A stretch of 64,000 bases of DNA, taken from contig JANWJS010000045.1 in the NCBI GenBank assembly GCA_025451845.1, positions 1-64,000 of the forward strand. Direction: 5' to 3'. The stretch is from Steroidobacteraceae bacterium (GTDB lineage: Bacteria > Pseudomonadota > Gammaproteobacteria > Steroidobacterales > Steroidobacteraceae). Numbering within the stretch: position 1 is the stretch's first letter; each line of letters begins with the position of its first letter. Under the pieces are notes generated by a model. That model was given only the letters and a program-made list of their open reading frames with translations. It had not been told where the DNA came from and made no database searches. Of this stretch, positions 34,290-42,424 are shown one piece after another. Made by a program: the position numbers and the translations under genes.

Positions 34290-34901
34290 GTGTCCCGAAT
34301 CGCCCTCATCGGCGCCTCCGGCAATGTCGGTTCGCGCTGACTCAAGGAACTCGTCTCCCGGGGTCACGGGGTCACCGCCATCGGCCGCGGTGCCGCCAAG
34401 ATCCCAGCGCACTCAGACGTCATCGCAGTGCAGGCCGACATCAAGGACAGCGCCGGCCTCGCCGCGATACTCAGGGGGCACGATGCCGTAATAAGCAGTG
34501 TGCGGTTTACCGACAGCGATCCTGTCGCGCTCATCGATGGCGTGCGCCGCGCCGGCGTAAAGCGCTACCTGGTGGTCGGCGGCGCGGGCAGCTTGTATGT
34601 GGCGCCTGGGCGCCGCCTGATCGATCAACCGGACTTCCCTGCCCAGTACAAGGAGGAAGCGAGTCAGGGCGCTGTATTTCTCGATGCGCTGAAGCAGGCC
34701 GCCGACCTGGAGTGGACCTTTCTGTCGCCGTCCGCCCTGTTTCTGCCGGGCGAGCGCACCGGAAAGTTCCGCTTGGGCCGGGATGAGCTGGTCGTCGGCC
34801 CGAAGGGCAGCGCCATCTCCTACGAGGATTACGCGATCGCCTTGGTCGACGAGATCGAGTCGCCGAAGCACGTGCGGGCGCGCTTTACGGTCGGTTATTG
34901 A
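34290..34901 (+). pseudogene. NAD(P)H-binding (NmrA/SDR-like) protein interrupted by an in-frame TGA
   Basis: From a GTG at 34290, preceded by AGGAG, the frame reads MSRIALIGASGNVGSR, then a TGA at 34338-34340. It continues in the same frame as LKELVSRGHGVTAIGRGAAKI and on to 34901, for about 203 codons in all. The Rossmann motif GASGNVGSR is complete before the stop, and the rest resembles NAD(P)H-binding epimerase/NmrA proteins. No frameshift is needed, so a single point change or sequencing error explains it. A truncated protein could start at 34428. The intact relatives are usually regulated by the adjacent HxlR protein. Confidence 0.8.
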
Positions 34902-34975
34902 TCGAAGCGCATCTGCCAGGACGCGGCGCACGCCGCCGACTTTGCAGCGGTAGCTGTCCCCCGTCGCATATGGTA

Positions 34976-34995
34976 TCCTTACCTCGAAGTAAGGA
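34976..34995 (+). promoter_or_regulatory. Inverted repeat overlapping the vapB ribosome binding site
   Basis: A perfect 7-bp inverted repeat (TCCTTAC, loop CTCGAA, GTAAGGA) overlaps the Shine-Dalgarno AAGGAGG at 34991-34997, just upstream of the antitoxin start. As DNA it is a plausible VapBC autoregulatory operator; as RNA a hairpin would cover part of the ribosome site. Confidence 0.55.
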
Positions 34996-34999
34996 GGAG

Positions 35000-35248
35000 A
35001 TGCCCATGGCAACCGCCACCCTCACCGGCAAAGGTCAGATCACAATTCCCGTCGAAGTGCGTCAGGCGCTGCGGCTCGATGCCGGCGATCGAGTGGAATT
35101 CGTCGAGGTGGAGCAGGGTCGCTTCGAGATTGTGCCGGCGACGCGCTCCGTAACGGCGCTGAAGGGCATGTTCGGCAAGCGGAAACGAACGGTTTCCATT
35201 GACGAGATGAACGCCGCAATAGCCAGACGCGGCTCTGCGGCGCGTTGA
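35000..35248 (+). CDS. AbrB/SpoVT-type antitoxin (VapB-like)
   Basis: This 82-residue protein has the AbrB swapped-hairpin domain: TLTGKGQITIPVEVRQALRLDAGDRVEFVEVEQGRFEI. It is followed by a short C-terminal region (KGMFGKRKRTVSIDEMNAAIARRG) that would bind and neutralise the toxin. The ATG at 35000 follows a strong AAGGAGG; the ATG at 35006 is also possible. It is the first gene of a two-gene toxin-antitoxin operon, 21 nt before the PIN-domain gene. Confidence 0.9.
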   Translation: MPMATATLTGKGQITIPVEVRQALRLDAGDRVEFVEVEQGRFEIVPATRSVTALKGMFGKRKRTVSIDEMNAAIARRGSAAR

Positions 35249-35269
35249 GATCTCTCGAGAAGCGATCCT

Positions 35270-35665
35270 ATGACCGGTCTGGATACCAATGTTCTCGTCC
35301 GGTACGTGATGCAGGACGATCCCAAGCAGTCTCAGAAGGCGTCGAGACTCGTTGAGTCCTTGACATCGGAGGCTCCCGGTTTTGTGCCTCTCGTTACCCT
35401 CATTGAGCTGGTCTGGGTGCTCACCTCATGCTACGACCTCACTCACGAGCAGGTTGCCCAGGCCCTGGATGCGCTGCTGCGGGCGAAGGAGATCGTCCTC
35501 GAGCGCGCTGAACAGGTTTCGCAAGCGCTGCGTACATTCGGGGCGAGCAGTGCGGATTTCGCCGACTGTCTTATCGAGCGTACAGCGGCCGCGGCGGGCT
35601 GCGGACAAACGATGACATTCGATACTGACGCGGCAAAGTTCGCCGGGATGACGTTAATAACTTGA
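35270..35665 (+). CDS. PIN-domain toxin (VapC-like ribonuclease)
   Basis: This is a 131-residue PIN-domain protein with the first acidic motif in MTGLDTNVLVRYVMQDDP, the Glu in VTLIELVWVL, the third acid in SSADFADCLIERTA and the fourth in TMTFDTDAAKFAGM. VapC toxins are Mg-dependent RNases, often cutting tRNA or rRNA. The gene follows the AbrB-type antitoxin gene. All four acidic positions expected for activity are visible, so it is probably functional. A chromosomal TA pair inside a catabolic island could mark past mobility of this segment. Confidence 0.9.
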   Translation: MTGLDTNVLVRYVMQDDPKQSQKASRLVESLTSEAPGFVPLVTLIELVWVLTSCYDLTHEQVAQALDALLRAKEIVLERAEQVSQALRTFGASSADFADCLIERTAAAAGCGQTMTFDTDAAKFAGMTLIT

Positions 35666-36164
35666 TTGCCTGCGTGCGCGTCGTCGTACCAGGTTTACGC
35701 GCAGTGGGGTGATCGCGGCACGGCATTCGCACGGCTTGCTATGGCGATGCGCGTGCGTCACTCGGGGCTGATTGCTCTAAGGGCCGATCCGCTCTCGGGA
35801 TGATCGCGCGGTATGTTCGATTGCGGCTGAGGCCCTGAAGGAGCTCCACGCCAGCGGTGTAGATATAGAGGCCGAGAATGGCTTCGCCCGTTGGACAAAG
35901 CGTCCGCTCGAGCAATGCGAGCCGGTCCTCATGAAGCGCGCCTGTGCGGGGCTTGCGCCGGCGGTGCGCGGCAACGGCGTCGCCGATGTCTTGCGGCTGA
36001 CGGCCGCCATGTGCGGGGCTGGAGAGCCGTCTCGGCATGGTGTTCTGCTGAATGAAAGTCGCGATTCTCGTCGATCGCGCCGGGTCGTTCAAGCTCCGGG
36101 CGCCACCGACGATCGCGGCTCGATCGAATGCACAACCAAAAGTAAATGAAGAGGAGGCACAAAG
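35666..36164. other. About 500-nt region without a convincing gene
   Basis: Open frames exist on both strands (for example plus 35779-36149 and minus 35739-36092). None has a good start with a ribosome site, a recognisable family or the strong third-position GC bias of its neighbours. The last part (36153-36164) carries GGAGGCACAAAG, the ribosome site of the DUF3237 gene. The region may be degraded DNA next to the toxin-antitoxin pair. Confidence 0.5.
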
Positions 36165-36830
36165 ATGAGCTGGATGAGACGTGAGAAGCGACGCAACGGC
36201 GTTGACGTTGCGAGTGAGTCGGGGTCTGCCGGGCAGGTGAGCACGCGGCGCTTCTGGCTCGGGGGTGTTGGCGCGTTATTCGCGGCCAATGCAGTCTTCT
36301 CCTCCGCCAGGGCATTGGGCAGCAGCTCGATGGGCAAACCGGAGCCGCACTCTCCCTGGCCTTACCAGACTCCCGGCGTGCGCTTCGTTCTGGAGGCGCT
36401 CGTGACGATCGGGCCGGTGATTGACATCGGAGCGACCAGCAACGGCCACCGGCGGATCATTCCGATCACCGGCGGCACATTCCAGGGCCCGCGAGTTTCC
36501 GGTGTGGTTCTCGACCAAGGAGAGGACACTCAGCTCGTTCGGCCCGACGGAGTGACCGAAATTGCAGCGCGCTACACGCTTCGCACGCGTGATGGAGTCC
36601 TCATTTATGTGACCAACTGCGGCTTGATCGTCCCCGGCCGGGACGGCGATGTCAGGGACGCGGCGCATTCGGCCCCGCCGCTACCGCAGTACGTTCGCAC
36701 CATTCCGAAGCTCGAAGCGCCGCGAAATGGCGCTTACGAGTGGCTGAACCAAGCGCTCTACGTCGGCACACTCAATCCATTGCCGCCGGCGGAGCATGCG
36801 GTGGTGGTGCGCTTCTTCGAGATCACTTGA
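36165..36830 (+). CDS. DUF3237 family protein with Tat-type signal
   Basis: This 221-residue protein has an N-terminal STRRFWLGGVGALFAANAVF segment (residues about 26-45), which fits a twin-arginine signal. A single beta-barrel DUF3237 domain follows from about residue 65 (FVLEALVTIGPVIDIGAT, GGTFQGPRVSGVVLDQGED, AARYTLRTRDGVLIYVTNCG). The biochemical role of DUF3237 is not established. The gene is 17 nt before a secreted tannase/feruloyl esterase gene and probably in the same operon, suggesting a shared periplasmic role on aromatic esters. The ribosome site GGAGG lies 7 nt before the ATG. Confidence 0.75.
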   Translation: MSWMRREKRRNGVDVASESGSAGQVSTRRFWLGGVGALFAANAVFSSARALGSSSMGKPEPHSPWPYQTPGVRFVLEALVTIGPVIDIGATSNGHRRIIPITGGTFQGPRVSGVVLDQGEDTQLVRPDGVTEIAARYTLRTRDGVLIYVTNCGLIVPGRDGDVRDAAHSAPPLPQYVRTIPKLEAPRNGAYEWLNQALYVGTLNPLPPAEHAVVVRFFEIT

Positions 36831-36847
36831 GCGATAGGGGAGGATGG

Positions 36848-38482
36848 ATGATCTCGACTCGCGTTCTTGGATTTGGGGCCGCACTCATGGCAGTTGCGGC
36901 CTCATACGCATACTGTGGCAACGCGACCGTGGGCTTTCTCGGGCCTGCGCAGTGCCGTGTTGCCACCGCGGATACCGTTGCGCACGGACAAGTCACCCGT
37001 GCGGCCTGGGTCCCCGCCGGGACTCCGGTCCAAGTTGGATTTGCAGGCGGTGCGATCCACGGATTGCCGCCCCATTGCCTCATTCTGGGCGAGGTCAACA
37101 GCCACACTGGAGGCGACGGTATAGCCTACGGCGACCGCTTCGAGCTGAGGCTACCGGCACGATGGAACGGACGGTTCCTTTTCCAGGGAGGCGGAGGATT
37201 GGACGGGGTGCTCCAGCCTGCGCTGGGCCTGGTATCGGCGTCTGCGGGAGCCGGTCCGTCGAGTGCGCTGGCGCGCGGCTTCGCGGTCATATCAACCGAC
37301 GGGGGGCACGAGCAAGCCCTGCTGAAATCGCCGGGCGACTTCGGTCGCGATCCGGGCGCCCTGGCAGATTACGAATACGACTCCACCAGGCGCGTCACTC
37401 GGGTGGCGCTGGGGCTCGTGCGAGCGTACTACCGCCATGAGACACGGTGGACCTATTTCATGGGCTGCTCGAACGGCGGTCGGGAAGGCTTGATCGCCGC
37501 ACAGCGCTATCCCCAGCTCTTTGACGGCATCGTTGCAGGATCTCCGGCATTCGATCTCACGGGTGCGATGGTGGCCGAAGCCTGGAATAGCGACGTGCTC
37601 GCGAGCATTGCGCCTCGAAACGCGCAGGGACGGCCCGAACTGGCACAGGCACTGTCGGTCACTGACCTGAATCTCCTCGCGCACGCCGTGCTCGCGCGCT
37701 GCGATGCGCTCGACGGTGCCCGCGATGGGCTCGTGAGCGACCCGGCCGCATGCCACTTCGATCCGGGCGTGCTCGCTTGCCGTCGGGGTCAGCTCCATGG
37801 GTGCCTTACCCCACAAAAGCTCACCGCGATCCGCAAAGTCTTTGCTGGACCGGTCAGCCGTGAGGGCCGTCGCTTGTATTCGAGCTGGCCGTACGATCCT
37901 GGGATCGCGGCGCCCGGTTGGCGCTTCTGGATGCTCGGCAGCCCGGAGGTGCCGGCTCTCAATGTGCTGATTGCGCCCGCGGCCGTCAACGGCGTGGCCC
38001 TCGGAGGCCAAGCGCCTGCCATCGATCTGTGGAAGTTCAACTTCGAGTCTGACCCGGCGCGCATCGCGCGAGTAGCGAAAGATCTCGATGCAGTCTCCAC
38101 GGACTATAGGGCGCTGCGAAAGCGACACGGGAAGCTCCTCATGTATGCGGGCATGGCGGACCCGGTCTTTTCCGCCAACGATCTCATCGCTTACTACCGG
38201 CGAGTCCTCGAAGCCAACGGAGGCGCTCGCGCGACGCAGCGGTTTGCGCGACTGTTTCTCGTTCCCGGCATGAACCATTGTGGCGGCGGTCCCGCTACAG
38301 ATGAGTTCGATGCGCTTTCCGCGATTCAGGATTGGGTGGAGCAGGGTAGTCCGCCAAAACGACTTGTCGCAAGCGGCCCAGCCTTCCCCGGCGCTACCCG
38401 GCCGCTGTGCCCTTATCCTGCGGTCGCACGCTACAGCGGCTCGGGCCACATGCGGTCGGCCGGCGCTTTCGTTTGTCGTTGA
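36848..38482 (+). CDS. Tannase/feruloyl esterase family protein
   Basis: This 544-residue secreted esterase has a signal peptide (MISTRVLGFGAALMAVAASYAYC), the nucleophile motif FMGCSNGGREGL, Asp in LLMYAGMADPVFS and catalytic His in VPGMNHCGGGPATDEF. Cys residues next to the Ser and His (GCSNGG, NHCGG) match the disulfide that joins the triad in the tannase family. It would release phenolic acids such as ferulate or gallate from plant polymers in the periplasm. The ATG at 36848 is preceded by GGGGAGG. It ends before a hairpin separating it from the convergent PrpD-like gene. Confidence 0.88.
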   Translation: MISTRVLGFGAALMAVAASYAYCGNATVGFLGPAQCRVATADTVAHGQVTRAAWVPAGTPVQVGFAGGAIHGLPPHCLILGEVNSHTGGDGIAYGDRFELRLPARWNGRFLFQGGGGLDGVLQPALGLVSASAGAGPSSALARGFAVISTDGGHEQALLKSPGDFGRDPGALADYEYDSTRRVTRVALGLVRAYYRHETRWTYFMGCSNGGREGLIAAQRYPQLFDGIVAGSPAFDLTGAMVAEAWNSDVLASIAPRNAQGRPELAQALSVTDLNLLAHAVLARCDALDGARDGLVSDPAACHFDPGVLACRRGQLHGCLTPQKLTAIRKVFAGPVSREGRRLYSSWPYDPGIAAPGWRFWMLGSPEVPALNVLIAPAAVNGVALGGQAPAIDLWKFNFESDPARIARVAKDLDAVSTDYRALRKRHGKLLMYAGMADPVFSANDLIAYYRRVLEANGGARATQRFARLFLVPGMNHCGGGPATDEFDALSAIQDWVEQGSPPKRLVASGPAFPGATRPLCPYPAVARYSGSGHMRSAGAFVCR

Positions 38483-38546
38483 ACTCAGCCGGCGGGTACC
38501 TCGCGCCGCGACCTCCACCCCTCCCGGGTAGCACACCGACGCGGAA

Positions 38547-38564
38547 CGTGGTGCATACACCACG
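38547..38564. terminator. Hairpin between convergent genes
   Basis: A perfect 7-bp stem (CGTGGTG / CACCACG) with the loop CATA lies in the 131-nt gap between the convergent tannase and PrpD-like genes. No T-run follows, so it is a terminator candidate by position only. Confidence 0.4.
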
Positions 38565-38613
38565 CTGCGATACGGCTGCGGATTCAAAAGTCCTTCTGAT
38601 CTTGATCAGCCGG

Positions 38614-40047
38614 TTAGGGCGCTGCGGCAATCGAGCATAGCGCGGCGGCGGCATCGTTCTCGTGTTCCAGCGCGAGCACGCGCGCGACGTATCGTGAGGC
38701 GCGCGCCGGTTTGACCGGGTTCGCCGCGCGCGACACGCACTCGATGAACTTCTTGCGTAGCACGGTGTCGCTCAAAGGCCGTGTTGGCTCACCCAGGGCA
38801 TGTGAGACGCGGTGACGCAGCATGCGCCCATCACGCAGTCGCAGTGCGATTTCGCCGCACGCGGCATGCGCGAATAGGGGATCCTCGCCGAGTTGAAACT
38901 CGCATCTGCCCGCGAGGTTGAGAAGCCGCGCGTCCTCGAGTGCTGCCGGGCTGAAACTCGCCAGCGTGACCTCCGGCTCAGTTAGCGCGAGGGCTACCGT
39001 GAAAGGGATGCTGAACTTGGCATCGATTGGCGTTCGCGGGCGTTGCTTCTGCGCGGCAGGCTCGGCGAGCATGCGCTGGATCTTTCCGCCCACGCAAACG
39101 ATTGCCTCTATGTCCTGCGCCTGAAAGCCCTCGCGGCGCAGGACCTGCGCGGCCTCGATGTAAGCATGCGTGCCGCGGCAGCAGGGCCAGCGCTTGAAGC
39201 TGAGCTGCTCGATCGCAAAACCGGTCCCGAGATCATCGAGGAGTGCGGCGGTGTCGTACTCGCCACCTGCGAAGAGTGCGAAGAACCCCGCCTTCCCCTC
39301 GAGCGGCGCATCGAAGCCGCGCACACCCCGCGCGGCGAGTTGCACCGAGAGAACCGCAGCGTGGGCGGGGAAGGCCTCGCGTACCGCTCGCAGCGTACTC
39401 TCGGCGCTGAACTTGATCTCACCCGGACAGCTGTTTTGCGCAAGCAGGAGCGACCAGGCATCGCACAGGCCGCGGGCACCGAGTCCGGCAAGCCGCGCTG
39501 CGGCGAGTGTCGCACCGAAGGCACCCAGGATCGGCGGCGGGTACCAGCCGCCGGCCTCGAGCGGCCGCCGCAGCGACAGTCCCAGGCGGCATACCAGGTC
39601 GCACCCGAGCGCCACCGCCGCGAGAAACTCGCGGCCGGTGCAGGGGCGGATCTCGGCTGTCGCGAGCGCAGCGGGGAGGAGGGAAGCATTCGGATGAAGA
39701 GGTGCCCGATCAAATGCATCTTCATAGTCGAGTGCATGCGCCAGGGCGCCGTTGACCAGCGCCGCCTGAAGAGCGCCGACGCGGATGTTGAATCCGAGCA
39801 GGGTAGCTTGCGGGAGGCACGGTTGCGTTTGCACTAATTCGACGAAGGGTCGCACGTCCGGGCTCTCTGCACTTGCGGCCATCATGACGCCGACGCCGTC
39901 GAGGATGGCCCGCTCCGTTGCCCTTATAACCGACGGTGACAGGCTTTGCGCGTCGAATTCGATTGCGTGGCGTGCGAGCCGCGCGCTGAGGCCGTCAGCG
40001 GCGCACGTAGGGGCCACGCTCAGAGTCTCCGGCGGGTCGAGGTTCAC
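38614..40047 (-). CDS. MmgE/PrpD family protein
   Basis: This 477-residue protein belongs to the 2-methylcitrate dehydratase/cis-aconitate decarboxylase/iminosuccinate-epimerase family. It has HALDYEDAFDR..LHPNASLLPAALA near residue 100, the typical substrate-region His block, and FKRWPCCRGTHAYIEAAQVL near 290. The exact reaction cannot be deduced. The GTG start overlaps the stop of the upstream membrane-protein gene by 4 nt, so the two are co-translated and the transporter may import its substrate or export its product. Confidence 0.8.
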   Translation of the reverse strand: MNLDPPETLSVAPTCAADGLSARLARHAIEFDAQSLSPSVIRATERAILDGVGVMMAASAESPDVRPFVELVQTQPCLPQATLLGFNIRVGALQAALVNGALAHALDYEDAFDRAPLHPNASLLPAALATAEIRPCTGREFLAAVALGCDLVCRLGLSLRRPLEAGGWYPPPILGAFGATLAAARLAGLGARGLCDAWSLLLAQNSCPGEIKFSAESTLRAVREAFPAHAAVLSVQLAARGVRGFDAPLEGKAGFFALFAGGEYDTAALLDDLGTGFAIEQLSFKRWPCCRGTHAYIEAAQVLRREGFQAQDIEAIVCVGGKIQRMLAEPAAQKQRPRTPIDAKFSIPFTVALALTEPEVTLASFSPAALEDARLLNLAGRCEFQLGEDPLFAHAACGEIALRLRDGRMLRHRVSHALGEPTRPLSDTVLRKKFIECVSRAANPVKPARASRYVARVLALEHENDAAAALCSIAAAP

Positions 40048-41093
40048 CTGTAGGCCTCATCGCGCAGCGCGGGAGCGAGCCGGGGCGCAAGTGACAGCAG
40101 AATGATCGCCAGGATGAGAAGCATGGCACCCGCGAGCTCGGCATGCGATGGTGGGGCGCTCAGGCGCAGGCCGGCGAGCAGGTAAGTCGCCGCGAGGCCT
40201 GCCAGCACGCTTGCCGATCGCTCGAAGGGGACGCAGAAAGTGTTCTCGCGGCGATCGAGCAGAATCAGGATCGCAAAGATCGAAATGACGAAGAGCAGGG
40301 CAGCGAGGACGAGAAGGTAGGGGAGCCGCCCACTCGTCCAGACGGCGACGAACCCGAAGCCAAGCTGACCCCCTTGCGGTCCCCAGCGCAAGACAGCGAG
40401 CACCGCGAGGCTCGCGAGCGCGAGTGGAATGGCCACCAGTTGCTCTTCGACGAAGTAGGCCTTGGTGGCGCGCGCATCGCCCGACTTCGCCACTCGCGTC
40501 ATGGCGAGCAACCGCACGAGATAACCGAGGGTGTAGAGCGCAATCGTGGCCATGGCGAGCGGAGGCAGATGGAGGCCCCCGCGCGCATGAATGGTGAGCG
40601 TCAGCCCGGCGGCGACGAGCGCGAGCGCCACCCACGAATACCAGCGCACGCGGCGTCCTAAGAGCAGATCGACGAGCGGAGCGACGACGAGCACATCGCC
40701 CCGCATCAGGAGCTGCATGAAGGGAATGCTGACATCACGGAACGTGAATGAGAGCGGCACCGTAAAGAGCAGCAGAGCCGCGCCGATTCCCGAGAGCGCA
40801 GTCCAGCGTGTCGGACGCGGGAACCTCACCCCGAGCAGACGACCGCGGTGCGCCTCACGCCACCAGCCGCTTTGCCAGACAAAGAGGTATGTGAGCACGC
40901 CGCTCAGGATCGTGACGGCAGGAAGTACCTCGAGCCCCGTCAAGGCGCGACCCAAAGGAGCGTACGGAATGCTCGCGAGCCAGCGAGTCAGTGTGGCGTA
41001 GGGAACGTAGCTCGCGAGGTAGAGCAGCGCGAGCACTTCGATCGACATGCCACGGGAAAGTCGGGTGGCATTCGGGGTCGAGGTGGCATGCAT
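40044..41093 (-). CDS. Multi-pass membrane protein, DMT/EamA-like
   Basis: This is a 349-residue hydrophobic protein with about ten predicted transmembrane segments (for example VLALLYLASYVPYATL, ALLLFTVPLSFTF, SWVALALVAAGLTLTI, LLVLAALLFVISIFAILIL and AGAMLLILAIILLSLA). The two-half layout with a conserved membrane repeat suggests the drug/metabolite transporter superfamily, but there is no decisive motif. It is co-translated with the PrpD-like gene. It is divergent from the P450 gene, from which it is separated by 89 nt. Confidence 0.65.
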   Translation of the reverse strand: MHATSTPNATRLSRGMSIEVLALLYLASYVPYATLTRWLASIPYAPLGRALTGLEVLPAVTILSGVLTYLFVWQSGWWREAHRGRLLGVRFPRPTRWTALSGIGAALLLFTVPLSFTFRDVSIPFMQLLMRGDVLVVAPLVDLLLGRRVRWYSWVALALVAAGLTLTIHARGGLHLPPLAMATIALYTLGYLVRLLAMTRVAKSGDARATKAYFVEEQLVAIPLALASLAVLAVLRWGPQGGQLGFGFVAVWTSGRLPYLLVLAALLFVISIFAILILLDRRENTFCVPFERSASVLAGLAATYLLAGLRLSAPPSHAELAGAMLLILAIILLSLAPRLAPALRDEAYR

Positions 41094-41154
41094 GGGAGGC
41101 CTCGTGAGCGCTCGGAACCTTGATTTTAGGCTATTGCAGCGTGCCGGAGCAGGC

Positions 41155-41189
41155 TTGACAAGTAAAATGAAAGCGCTTACAAATGCCGC
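41155..41189 (+). promoter_or_regulatory. P450 promoter with overlapping LacI-type operator
   Basis: A consensus -35 hexamer TTGACA (41155-41160) is followed, 17 nt on, by TACAAA (41178-41183), a plausible -10. The palindrome TGAAAGCGCTTACA at 41168-41181 sits between and over these elements. It shares the AAGCGCTT core with sites at 43533 and 48415. Binding by the LacI protein at 42396 would block RNA polymerase. Confidence 0.6.
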
Positions 41190-42424
41190 GTATGACAGGA
41201 TCCGACCGGCCGCCCTCTACGGACGCGCCCGAGCGCTCCGCCGACTTTGACCCGCTCGCCTGCGAAACCTTCGATAGCCCCCACGCGCTCTACGCGCAGC
41301 TGCGGCAGCGCTGTCCGGTCGCCTGGAGCGATGCATGGAACGGGTTCTGGGCTCTGCTTCGATACGAAGATGTGCGCCGGGCCGCCTCCGACTCCAAAAC
41401 CTACATCACATCGCTGCAGAACGTCGTTCCGAAGGTTGCATTCACCGGCCGGCGACCGCCATTACATCTCGATCCGCCTGAACATACCCCCTACCGCCGG
41501 GCACTGAATCCACTGCTGTCGGAGGGTGCGGTCGGGCGTTTGGAGCAGCCCATCCGCCGCATCGCTTCCGAGCTTCTGGCCCCGCTCCTTGCGCGTGGGG
41601 AGGGCGATATCTGCGCAGACTTCTCCAGTCACCTCACGATCCGGGTCTTTGCCGAGTGGATGAATCTCTCGCCGGAGGATGCCCAGCGCTTGAGCGCCAT
41701 CGGCCGAAACTACAATCTGGCCGTGCAATCGGCGGACGATGAGCGGGTAAAGGACACGAGCCTTCAGCTCTACGAGATCGCAAGGCGGCTCACCACCGAG
41801 CGGCGTACACAGCAACATGATCCGAGCATCGATCCGGTCGCCGCCTTGCTCGCTGCCCGCCACGAGGGCGCGCCGCTTCCCGAGGAAATGCTCATTGGAA
41901 CTGTGCGGCAAGTGCTCGTGGTCGGGATCATTGCGCCCACGATTCTCATCGGCAGCATCGTCACGCATCTGTGTCGCGATCAGGCGCTGCAGAGCGAGTT
42001 GCGCGCGCATCCGCAGCAGTGGCCCGATGCACTCGAGGAGTTCCTGCGCCTCTACACACCCTACCGCGGCTTTGCGCGGACCTGCACACAGGAAGTGACT
42101 CTGCACGGCCGCACGATCCGGCCACGCGAGCCCATTGCGCTCGTCTATGCCTCCGCGAATCGTGACGAGGCGGTCTTCCCGGACCCCGATCAGTTCAAAT
42201 TGCATCGGCCGAACATAGGGGAACATCTGGCATTCGGACGGGGCCCACACCACTGCGTGGGTACCGCGCTCGCGAGACTCGAGCTGCGGCTTGCGCTCGA
42301 GCAGCTGCTGGCGAAGACCTCATCCATCGAGCTCGCGGGACGGGTGACGCCGACGCGCATGCCTGAGATCGGAGCGCTGTCGGTTCCGGTGCGGCTTAGC
42401 CGCTGCCCCGGCGCATCAACTTGA
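41183..42424 (+). CDS. Cytochrome P450
   Basis: This is a 413-residue bacterial P450 with the heme Cys in AFGRGPHHCVGTALARLEL, the ERR-triad ExxR as EEFLRLYTPYRGFAR and HLDPPEHTPYRRALNPLLS in the C-helix region. The I-helix reads LVVGIIAPTILIGSI, where most P450s have AGxD/E-T-T; the acid-alcohol pair for O2 activation is therefore absent or changed. The promoter suggests initiation near 41190 and a start at the ATG 41192 (MTGSDRPP), which would be nearly leaderless. No ferredoxin or reductase gene is adjacent. Substrate unknown, possibly a methoxy-aromatic or terpenoid. Confidence 0.88.
   Translation: MPRMTGSDRPPSTDAPERSADFDPLACETFDSPHALYAQLRQRCPVAWSDAWNGFWALLRYEDVRRAASDSKTYITSLQNVVPKVAFTGRRPPLHLDPPEHTPYRRALNPLLSEGAVGRLEQPIRRIASELLAPLLARGEGDICADFSSHLTIRVFAEWMNLSPEDAQRLSAIGRNYNLAVQSADDERVKDTSLQLYEIARRLTTERRTQQHDPSIDPVAALLAARHEGAPLPEEMLIGTVRQVLVVGIIAPTILIGSIVTHLCRDQALQSELRAHPQQWPDALEEFLRLYTPYRGFARTCTQEVTLHGRTIRPREPIALVYASANRDEAVFPDPDQFKLHRPNIGEHLAFGRGPHHCVGTALARLELRLALEQLLAKTSSIELAGRVTPTRMPEIGALSVPVRLSRCPGAST

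Noticed and set aside
34290-34901. TGA in the NAD(P)-binding gene as selenocysteine.
   Set aside because: There is no visible SECIS hairpin just downstream, and the position in a Rossmann loop is not one where selenocysteine is known.
35779-36149. Plus-strand open frame of about 120 codons as a gene.
   Set aside because: No start with a ribosome site near its beginning, no recognisable motifs, and weak third-position GC bias.
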